Assembly: GCA_002426575.1 (NCBI GenBank) | Contig: DIRE01000011.1 | Coordinates: 35,393 to 47,788, forward strand | DNA: 12,396 bases | Origin: Clostridiaceae bacterium UBA5444 | GTDB lineage: Bacteria; Bacillota; Clostridia; Clostridiales; Oxobacteraceae | Reading direction: 5' to 3' | Shown here: positions 6,533 to 12,396 of the stretch, piece after piece | Numbering within the stretch: position 1 is the stretch's first letter | Layout: each line of letters opens with the position of its first letter | Position numbers and translations under genes: made by a program | Notes under the pieces: generated by a model | Told to the model about the DNA's origin: nothing | Database searches by the model: none | The model's input: the letters and a program-made list of their open reading frames with translations, nothing else

Positions 6533-7807
6533 ATGAAAAGGGTAAAGTTTATAAGCTTAACAATCTGTTTAGCACTTCTAGTTGGTATGCTTGCTGGGTG
6601 TTCTAATACCGATGGCAACAAGGATAATAAAGAGGGCAGCGCAGAGGAAAAAAAGGTTACTATTACTTATTGGCAGCATAGTAGTCAGGCAAGGGATGAT
6701 ATGATGAAAACTCTTGCATATGAGTTTATGCAGGAAAACCAAGATATAACTATTAAGATGGAGTTTATACCTGAGGCAGATTATTCTACAAAACTAATAT
6801 CATCTTTAGCTACAGATGCAGCACCTGATGTATTTCAGGTTCAATCTGGTATGATACCAAGATTGGTGAAAGCCGGATCAATTCAGCCTCTAGACGGAGA
6901 AATATTATCCACTGACAACATAGCTAACGACTTTGTACCTGCAAGTGTAGACGCACTTCAAGTAGATGGCAAATATTATGGATTGCCTACAGACCTTCAA
7001 ACTATAGTGCTTTACTGGAATAAAGATTTAGCAAAAGAAGCTAATCTTGATGCTGAAAAAGGACCTCAAACATGGGACGAGCTTTTGGATTGGGCTAAAA
7101 AACTTACAAAGTTTGAAAATGGTAAGATGGTTCAATCAGGATGGGGAGAAAAAGGATATGCACCAGAGGTTGAAGCATTCATAGCTCAAAATGGTGGAAA
7201 AATGGTAGACGATAGCGGAAAATTTGTTTTCGCTGATGATCCTAAATCAGTAGAAGCAATTAAATTTGTGGTTGATGCATATAAGAATGATAAGGTTTAT
7301 GATGTAGAATTTATGAAGAACTGGGCAGGGTTTAGGCAAGGAAAGGTTGCTATTATGCTAGGTCATCCTGCAATGCTTGGAAACTTAAAACAAACTGCAC
7401 CAAACGTTAATTTGGGAATTGGACTAATTCCTGCAAAAGAAGATAAACACACAACAGCGGTAACATCTTGGTCATATACTATATCCAAGAAAGCAGAATC
7501 TAAAGCAGCTACAAAATGGATTGAGTATTTAACAAGCCCAGAAGTTGAGAAAAGATGGACAGAGCAAACGGGAGAACTTCCTGCAAGGAAAGAGCTTTTA
7601 AATGATGAGGAACTAGTAAAAGATGAACAATTAAAGATATTATTATCTTCACTTAATGATTCAGTAGTTGGAAATTTACAGCTAGCTTCAACCTATAAAA
7701 TATGGGGTGATGGTTATCAGAAGCTTATATTAACTGACGATCCTTTTGAAGATACATTAAAAAAGATACAGGATGAACTAAATGCAGAGATAAGCAAGGA
7801 TCTATAA
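6533..7807 (+). CDS. sugar ABC transporter substrate-binding lipoprotein (CUT1 / family 1)
   Basis: The protein (424 aa) would capture a sugar or oligosaccharide outside the membrane and deliver it to the two permeases encoded next. It has a lipoprotein signal: a basic start (MKRVKF), a hydrophobic stretch at about 7-20, and lipobox LAGC with lipidated Cys23. A Ser/Asn/Lys/Glu-rich linker (24-42) leads to the mature domain ITYWQHSSQARDD. Family-typical segments include AAPDVFQV, YYGLPTDLQTIVLYWNKDL and the later TSPEVEKRWTEQTGELPARKE. The size fits MalE/UgpB-type proteins. The start is ATG 6533 behind AAAGGAGGAG. A GC-rich hairpin follows the gene, as is common after binding-protein genes that must be made in excess. 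The ligand cannot be read from sequence. Confidence 0.93.
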   Translation: MKRVKFISLTICLALLVGMLAGCSNTDGNKDNKEGSAEEKKVTITYWQHSSQARDDMMKTLAYEFMQENQDITIKMEFIPEADYSTKLISSLATDAAPDVFQVQSGMIPRLVKAGSIQPLDGEILSTDNIANDFVPASVDALQVDGKYYGLPTDLQTIVLYWNKDLAKEANLDAEKGPQTWDELLDWAKKLTKFENGKMVQSGWGEKGYAPEVEAFIAQNGGKMVDDSGKFVFADDPKSVEAIKFVVDAYKNDKVYDVEFMKNWAGFRQGKVAIMLGHPAMLGNLKQTAPNVNLGIGLIPAKEDKHTTAVTSWSYTISKKAESKAATKWIEYLTSPEVEKRWTEQTGELPARKELLNDEELVKDEQLKILLSSLNDSVVGNLQLASTYKIWGDGYQKLILTDDPFEDTLKKIQDELNAEISKDL

Positions 7808-7819
7808 CAATTTAATTTA

Positions 7820-7840
7820 TGGAGGGGTATTTCCCCTCCA
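7820..7840 (+). repeat. GC-rich hairpin between binding-protein and permease genes
   Basis: TGGAGGGG and CCCCTCCA form a perfect 8-bp stem (7820-7827 with 7833-7840) around loop TATTT. The following bases CAAAATTTTA are not a T tract, so it should not terminate fully. It begins 12 bases after the stop codon and likely protects the upstream mRNA 3' end from exonucleases, giving more binding protein than permease. Partial attenuation is the alternative. Confidence 0.75.
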
Positions 7841-7862
7841 CAAAATTTTAGGTGGTGAATGT

Positions 7863-8786
7863 ATGAGCAGCACTAGTAATATAGACATAATGCCTATTGA
7901 AAATAAAAAACCAAATAAAACAAAAAAGAAGATTAATACCATGAAGTTGGTACCATATATTTTCATAGGGCCTGCAGTTATCTATTTAGCTATAGTAACA
8001 ATAATACCAGCTATTATGGCACTGCCAATAAGCTTTACCGATTGGAGTGCCTTAACTCCTACAAAGCATTTTATAGGAGTTGAGAACTATATACGACTAT
8101 TTTCTGATGAACAATTTATGCAATCTATAATAGTTATGGCTAAATTTTTCATATCTGTTCCTATAATAATGGGAGTTGGACTTTTAATTGCATTATTACT
8201 TAATAACAAGATAAAAGGAATGACAGCTTTCAGGGTTATATATTATTCACCAGTAATAACCTCTACAATTGCAGCAGCAATATTATTTGATTGGTTTTAC
8301 CAGCCTACATTTGGATTATTTAACAGTATATTAAATTCTATAGGCTTGTCCGGTATTGGGTGGATATCTGATGCTAATACAGCGGTTCTGTCAGTTATAA
8401 TTTTTAGAGTATGGAAGGGTGCTGGGGCTGCAATGCTTATATATTTGGCGGGTCTTCAAGATGTGCCTGAAGCTCTATTAGAAGCTGCAGATATTGACGG
8501 CGCCTCCTGGTGGCAAAAGTTTCGTTACATAACTTTTCCAATGCTGAGGCCTGCTAATGTTTATCTTCTAATAACACAAATAATAAGTGTATTTATGATA
8601 TTCCAAGAAACATATATGCTTCAAGGACCATTAAAGAGCACATATACTGTTGTTAACTATATATATGATAAGGGATTCCAAAGCTCTGAAATGGGATACG
8701 CTAGTGCAATGTCATTCGTATTATTTATAGTTATTTTTATAATTACATTAATACAACACAAATATTTAAAAGTGGATGAAGGTTAG
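7863..8786 (+). CDS. sugar ABC transporter permease (MalF/UgpA type)
   Basis: The protein (307 aa) is one half of the membrane channel of a CUT1 importer. A basic cytoplasmic N-terminus (KKPNKTKKK, about 14-23) precedes about six hydrophobic segments near 29-58, 84-114, 121-144, 170-196, 230-250 and 275-299. The ABC-permease EAA loop, which docks the ATPase, is at about 203-226 with core EAADIDGA (207-214) and ends in FPMLRP. It lacks the large extra loop of enterobacterial MalF and so resembles UgpA and MsmF. The start is ATG 7863 behind AGGTGGTG. The partner permease follows after 12 bases, so they are co-translated. Confidence 0.94.
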   Translation: MSSTSNIDIMPIENKKPNKTKKKINTMKLVPYIFIGPAVIYLAIVTIIPAIMALPISFTDWSALTPTKHFIGVENYIRLFSDEQFMQSIIVMAKFFISVPIIMGVGLLIALLLNNKIKGMTAFRVIYYSPVITSTIAAAILFDWFYQPTFGLFNSILNSIGLSGIGWISDANTAVLSVIIFRVWKGAGAAMLIYLAGLQDVPEALLEAADIDGASWWQKFRYITFPMLRPANVYLLITQIISVFMIFQETYMLQGPLKSTYTVVNYIYDKGFQSSEMGYASAMSFVLFIVIFIITLIQHKYLKVDEG

Positions 8787-8798
8787 GGGGGAGAAAGT

Positions 8799-9626
8799 AT
8801 GAATAAAAAAACAAAGACTAAAAATATTATCTTATTTACTGTATTATGTCTCGGTTCCCTGTTTGTAGTTGTACCATTTGTATGGATGATACTTTCTTCC
8901 TTTAAGAGCATAGATGAATTTTATCTAATGCCTCCAAAGATATTGCCTAGGGAGTTTTCAATGGATAACTTTAATGAACTATTTAAGAGGGCTAACTTTG
9001 GAAAGTACTATGTGAACAGCTTGTTTGTTACAACTATTCAGGTACTGCTTAATATAGTTATTGTTACTTTAGCTGGCTATGGCTTTGCTAAGTATGAATT
9101 TCCAGGAAAGGATTTTATATTCACGGTAATATTATCTACCACAATGATTCCGTGGGTTGCTACAATAATACCTCTTTATATTATGACATATAAGGTTGGC
9201 GCTGTAGATACTTATTTTGGCCTTGTTTTTCCAGGGATTGCAGATGCATTTAGTATATTTTTGGCGAAAAATTTTATGACTACAATACCAACAGCATTAA
9301 TTGAGGCAGCTAGGATTGATGGTGCTGGAGAGTTTAAAATATTTGGAAGGCTTATATTGCCTCTTACAAAACCCATAATTTCAGTTATTACTATTAATAA
9401 ATTTATCAGTAGTTGGAACGCATTTCAGTGGCCTTTACTTGTTGTAAGCAGTGATGAGATTAGGACACTTCCACTTGCTATTGCGAAGTTTTCTAGCCAA
9501 TATAATGACGCATACAATTTAAAGATGGCGTCAGCTACTCTTGCCATAATACCTGTTTTAATTGTTTATATAGCTTTTCAAAAGTACTTTGTATCTGGCA
9601 TATCCTTGTCAGGAATCAAGGAGTGA
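8799..9626 (+). CDS. sugar ABC transporter permease (MalG/UgpE type)
   Basis: The protein (275 aa) is the second channel subunit of the importer. The N-terminal basic patch is followed by a first membrane segment (about 10-32) and the family-typical stretch VVPFVWMILSSFK. Further segments lie around 73-95, 108-131, 138-160, 185-207 and 243-262. The EAA loop has core EAARIDGA (169-176) followed by FGRLILPLTKP. The C-terminus ends in FQKYFVSGISLSGIKE, which resembles MalG-type tails. The start is ATG 8799 behind GGGGGGAG. The stop at 9624-9626 overlaps the ribosome site of the next gene, which ties the PHP gene to the transporter. No ATPase gene accompanies the pair in the window. Confidence 0.94.
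   Translation: MNKKTKTKNIILFTVLCLGSLFVVVPFVWMILSSFKSIDEFYLMPPKILPREFSMDNFNELFKRANFGKYYVNSLFVTTIQVLLNIVIVTLAGYGFAKYEFPGKDFIFTVILSTTMIPWVATIIPLYIMTYKVGAVDTYFGLVFPGIADAFSIFLAKNFMTTIPTALIEAARIDGAGEFKIFGRLILPLTKPIISVITINKFISSWNAFQWPLLVVSSDEIRTLPLAIAKFSSQYNDAYNLKMASATLAIIPVLIVYIAFQKYFVSGISLSGIKE
9618..9623 (+). promoter_or_regulatory. ribosome binding site that sets the PHP gene start at TTG 9632
   Basis: AAGGAG lies at 9618-9623, overlapping the end of the permease gene. It is 8 nt from the in-frame TTG at 9632, an ideal spacing. The earlier in-frame GTG at 9623 overlaps the Shine-Dalgarno sequence itself and would have no spacing, so it is unlikely to be used. Confidence 0.75.
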
Positions 9627-9631
9627 TAAAT

Positions 9632-10402
9632 TTGAAAAGAGTGGATTATCACTTGCACAGTACCTTCTCTGATGGAGAAGGCTCATATAAGCAGATAATA
9701 GATAGAGCAAAAAAGCTAGGGCTATATGGCATAGCAATAACTGATCATTTTGATGCTTATGATGAAAACAAAAGAACTAGCTCTATTACTGAAGAAGAAC
9801 TATTTAATCATTTTGATAACATTAGATATTATGGACAGAAAATAGGACAGAGGGTTTTATGTGGTATTGAGACATGTACTGATTTTGATGGCAATTTAAG
9901 ATTAAGTGAAGAAGTAATTAAAAACGCTGATATCATAATTACGAGCCCCCACTATGTTGAGTATGATGGAAAGCTTATACAAGGAAAATTCTATGATAAA
10001 GATTATTGGGAAAGGTATAAAGAGAAGGTAATAAATATGGCAAGGGGCAAGGGGGATATACTCGGACATTGTGAAGGGTATCTTCCTCATGAAAAGCTCC
10101 TTATCCCTAATACAACAACTTTTGAGCAGAGACAGCAATTATCAATGAAAATTGCAGATAGGTTTTTTGATAATCAATATATAGAAAGATTTATAGGAGC
10201 ACTTAAAGAGTCAGGAAAGGCTGTTGAGCTTCATTGCATTACTCATACTCCAAGAGAGTGGGTAATAGAAAAACTATTTGAAGCAAAAATACCTGTGAGT
10301 ATTGGCAGTGATTCTCATACTCTATCTCAGGTAGGAGACATTGATTGGGCAATTAATATTCTAAATAAATATAATGCAGGGTATTTACAATTTATAAAGT
10401 GA
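9632..10402 (+). CDS. PHP-domain metal-dependent phosphoesterase (histidinol-phosphatase-like)
   Basis: From TTG 9632 the protein is 256 aa, and from GTG 9623 it would be 259. The PHP family hydrolyses phosphoesters at a multi-metal site. All ligand motifs are visible: HLH at 7-9 (YHLHSTFSDG), TDH with His39, Glu80 in GIETCTDFDG, His107 in SPHY, His146 in GHCEGY, and Asp227-x-His229 in GSDSH. The HxTH at 201-205 (HCITHTPREW) is an added His pair. The fold and length match HisK-type histidinol phosphatases, but no histidine-biosynthesis gene is near. The setting between a sugar importer and two sugar-type oxidoreductases points to a sugar or cyclitol phosphate, or a phosphodiester. That is inference. 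It overlaps or abuts both neighbours, so it is part of the operon. Confidence 0.85.
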   Translation: MKRVDYHLHSTFSDGEGSYKQIIDRAKKLGLYGIAITDHFDAYDENKRTSSITEEELFNHFDNIRYYGQKIGQRVLCGIETCTDFDGNLRLSEEVIKNADIIITSPHYVEYDGKLIQGKFYDKDYWERYKEKVINMARGKGDILGHCEGYLPHEKLLIPNTTTFEQRQQLSMKIADRFFDNQYIERFIGALKESGKAVELHCITHTPREWVIEKLFEAKIPVSIGSDSHTLSQVGDIDWAINILNKYNAGYLQFIK

Positions 10403-10434
10403 GTAAACTTCTTCAAACAAAAGTTAATCACTTG

Positions 10435-10440
10435 AGGAGG
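10435..10440 (+). promoter_or_regulatory. ribosome binding site that sets the first oxidoreductase start at GTG 10447
   Basis: AGGAGG at 10435-10440 is a perfect Shine-Dalgarno core. It is 6 nt from the in-frame GTG 10447. The longer frame opens at GTG 10399, inside the end of the PHP gene. It adds 16 residues unlike any Gfo/Idh/MocA N-terminus and has no ribosome site. Confidence 0.8.
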
Positions 10441-10446
10441 GATAAA

Positions 10447-11448
10447 GTGTTAAGAATAGCGATGGTTGGTGCTGGTACTATGGGACAGGTTCACTCCAAC
10501 AGTTATATTAATATAAAAGGTGGAAAACTTATTGCTATATGTGATATACAGGAAGAAAAAGCTAAAAAGCTTGCAGATATTCATTGCGCAGCTTATTATG
10601 TTAATTTTGATGAAATGTTAAAGAATGAAGATATAGATGTTGTGGATATATGTCTGCCCACATATATGCACAAGGAGTTTGTATTAAAGTCTATAGAAAA
10701 TAATAAAAATGTGTTTTGCGAGAAGCCTATAGCTTTGAATGTAGGAGACGCAGAAGAAATGGTGGAATCCGCTAGAGAAAAAGGAGTTAAATTTTCGGTA
10801 GGCCATGTTGTAAGATTTTTTCCAGCTTATGAGGCGGCTATAAGAACTATAGAATCTGGAAAGATTGGTACACCAAAACTTATAAGAACAACAAGGACAG
10901 GCTCTTATCCTTCATGGGGCTGGAGGGATTGGTATGGTAATTATGATTTAAGTGGGGGCCCTTTGCTTGACCTTATAATACATGATTTTGATTGGATAAG
11001 GCATAACTTCGGAGATGTGGAGAGGGTATATGCAAAATCTTTAGGAAACAGAAAACATGGTCAGGACCACTGCTTAGTTACTCTAAGGCTTAAAAATGGA
11101 GCTATTGTGCATAGCGAAGGAAGCTGGGCATATCCATCTGGATCCATGTTTGGCACAACTTTTGAGATTGTTGGCACGGATGGACAGATAGAGTATGACA
11201 GCAGAGAAAGCTCGCCAATTAAAAAGCATATAAAAGATAAAGAAGGCTCAAAGATCGTTATGGAAAGTCCTTTACCTGCAGACGAAGAACCTTATACTAA
11301 GGAGATACAAGAATTTATAGATAGTATTATTGAAGGCAGAAAACCTAAGATTTCCGGGGAAGATGCAATAAAAGCACTTAAAATATCCCTTGCAGCTATA
11401 GAATCTTCCAAAACCGGAGAAGCTGTTGTAATTGGGGGTGGAAAGTAA
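10447..11448 (+). CDS. Gfo/Idh/MocA family NAD(P)-dependent oxidoreductase
   Basis: From GTG 10447 the protein is 333 aa, normal for the family, and begins directly with the Rossmann strand LRIAMVGAGTMG (GxGxxG at 8-13). These enzymes oxidise or reduce sugars, inositols and sugar derivatives in the cytoplasm. CEKPI gives Lys93 of the conserved EKP motif. The C-terminal domain carries GGPLLDLIIHDFDWIRH with Asp175 and His179, the DxxxH pair that supplies the catalytic histidine. The final domain has the usual beta-sheet and ends SGEDAIKALKISLAAIESSKTGE. Closest known roles include inositol, glucose or gulose-type dehydrogenases, but the substrate is not predictable. The next oxidoreductase gene overlaps its stop by one base, suggesting that the two act in sequence. 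Confidence 0.9.
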   Translation: MLRIAMVGAGTMGQVHSNSYINIKGGKLIAICDIQEEKAKKLADIHCAAYYVNFDEMLKNEDIDVVDICLPTYMHKEFVLKSIENNKNVFCEKPIALNVGDAEEMVESAREKGVKFSVGHVVRFFPAYEAAIRTIESGKIGTPKLIRTTRTGSYPSWGWRDWYGNYDLSGGPLLDLIIHDFDWIRHNFGDVERVYAKSLGNRKHGQDHCLVTLRLKNGAIVHSEGSWAYPSGSMFGTTFEIVGTDGQIEYDSRESSPIKKHIKDKEGSKIVMESPLPADEEPYTKEIQEFIDSIIEGRKPKISGEDAIKALKISLAAIESSKTGEAVVIGGGK

Positions 11449-12396
11449 TGAAAAATATAAAGATTGGAGTTATAAGTTTTGAGCATATGCATGCACTTAG
11501 CTATACATCTGCACTTAAAGATATAGAAGGCGTAGAGCTTATAGGAATAGCAGACAGTGATAGCTATAGGGGAACAGAAATGGCCGCCAAATTTGATACA
11601 AAATATTATAAGGATTACAAAGAAATGCTCAAAACCGATGTGGATGGGGTAATAGTTTGTACAAATAATATGCTTCATGCCCAAGTGGTGGTTGGTGCTG
11701 CAAATGCCCAAAAGGATATATTGGTTGAAAAGCCGTTTTCCGTGAATTATGAAAGTGCGGAAATAATGCTTAATGCCTGCAAGAAAAATGATGTTAATAT
11801 AATGACTGCATTTCCACTTAGATTCAATCAGGCAGTAATAAATGGCAAGAAGGCTATTGATAACGGAGAAATAGGAAAAATACTTTCCATAACAGGTATA
11901 AACCATGGGAAAATTCCATCAGGATGGTTTTTAGATAAAAACCTTTCAGGAGGCGGTTGTGTAATGGATCATACAGTTCATATTGCAGATCTTATGAGAT
12001 GGTTTACGCAAAGCGAAGTAAAAAGTGTATATGCAGAATCAGGTGCCCTTATACATAACAAGGGTATAGATGATTGTGGAATTTTAAATGTTGAATTTGA
12101 AAATGGCGTATTTGCAACCATAGATACAAGCTGGGCTCACCATGATAATTATAGAATATGGCCAGAAATTTATATGGAGATTGTAGGTACGGAAGGAGTA
12201 ATTACAATTGATGCATTTAAACAAAGCGAGGAGGTGTATTCTAAAGATTCTATATATGATGACCCATGGGGAAGCGATGGTGATGCAGACCTTATAAGGG
12301 AATTCGTTGATGTTATAAGGGAGAGAAGGAAACCCCTAGTTACTGGACTTGATGGAGCAAGGGCTATGGAGATTGCACTTGCTGCATACAAGTCAT
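11448..12396 (+). CDS. second Gfo/Idh/MocA family oxidoreductase (partial, runs off the right edge)
   Basis: The frame opens at ATG 11448 (TAATG overlap with the previous stop, ribosome site GGGGGTGG at 11434-11441). It stays open for 316 codons to the window end, so the C-terminus is missing, probably by only a few residues given family length. EKPF (94-97) and GGGCVMDHTVHIADL with Asp174 and His178 mark the family. The coenzyme loop is odd. Instead of GxGxxG it reads GVISFEHMHA (7-16), with Ile9 and Glu12 replacing the second and third glycines. The DGVIVCTNNMLHA segment after it is normal. It is clearly diverged from the preceding oxidoreductase, so it is not a recent duplicate. Role: oxidation, reduction or epimerisation of the same imported substrate, by inference. 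Confidence 0.88.
   Translation, partial: MKNIKIGVISFEHMHALSYTSALKDIEGVELIGIADSDSYRGTEMAAKFDTKYYKDYKEMLKTDVDGVIVCTNNMLHAQVVVGAANAQKDILVEKPFSVNYESAEIMLNACKKNDVNIMTAFPLRFNQAVINGKKAIDNGEIGKILSITGINHGKIPSGWFLDKNLSGGGCVMDHTVHIADLMRWFTQSEVKSVYAESGALIHNKGIDDCGILNVEFENGVFATIDTSWAHHDNYRIWPEIYMEIVGTEGVITIDAFKQSEEVYSKDSIYDDPWGSDGDADLIREFVDVIRERRKPLVTGLDGARAMEIALAAYKS

Noticed and set aside
11292..11906. Minus-strand open frame of 204 codons
   Set aside because: It is antisense to two clear Gfo/Idh/MocA genes, is rich in Tyr, Ile, Cys and His, and shows no recognisable domain.
1..12396. CRISPR array, tRNA, rRNA or insertion sequence
   Set aside because: I saw no regularly spaced repeats, no tRNA-like cloverleaf or CCA end, no rRNA signature and no transposase reading frame with terminal repeats.

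Overview
The window is AT-rich DNA from what looks like a low-GC, anaerobic Firmicute, probably a clostridium. The signs are strong AGGAGG-type ribosome sites, sigma-A-like promoters, heavy use of ATA, AGA and AGG codons, a pyruvate formate-lyase with its activating enzyme, and a lipoprotein-type sugar-binding protein. All ten protein genes are on the + strand. The last one runs off the right edge. No rRNA, tRNA, CRISPR array, transposase or phage gene is visible.

Region 1 (about 1-1950) holds a single-gene unit. It is a carboxyltransferase subunit of the OadA/PycB/transcarboxylase-5S family, without a biotin-carrier domain. It has its own candidate promoter, an 11-bp inverted repeat in its leader, a Rex-like 7-N4-7 site upstream, and a very strong terminator with a GCAA tetraloop.

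Region 2 (about 1883-4996) is a pflB-pflA unit. It has a near-consensus promoter (TTGATA-N17-TATAAT), catalytic Cys-Cys and glycyl-radical motifs in PflB, the radical-SAM CxxxCxxC motif in PflA, and a terminator. Regions 1 and 2 together are pyruvate-node fermentation genes.

Region 3 (about 5040-12396) looks like one long sugar-catabolism operon. In order it carries a ROK-family repressor, a sugar-binding lipoprotein, two ABC permeases, a PHP-family metal-dependent phosphoesterase, and two different Gfo/Idh/MocA oxidoreductases, the second partial. Upstream of the repressor there is a candidate promoter, a perfect 12-bp inverted repeat and a further exact 15-bp copy of its left arm. These look like the repressor's own operators. 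No ABC ATPase, sugar kinase or glycoside hydrolase lies in the window, so the importer probably borrows a shared ATPase. The substrate is not identifiable from sequence alone. The PHP plus two oxidoreductases combination suggests oxidation or epimerisation of a sugar, cyclitol or phosphoester-linked sugar.

Two start codons are better placed downstream of the longest reading frame: TTG 9632 for the PHP gene and GTG 10447 for the first oxidoreductase. In both cases a Shine-Dalgarno sequence decides it.
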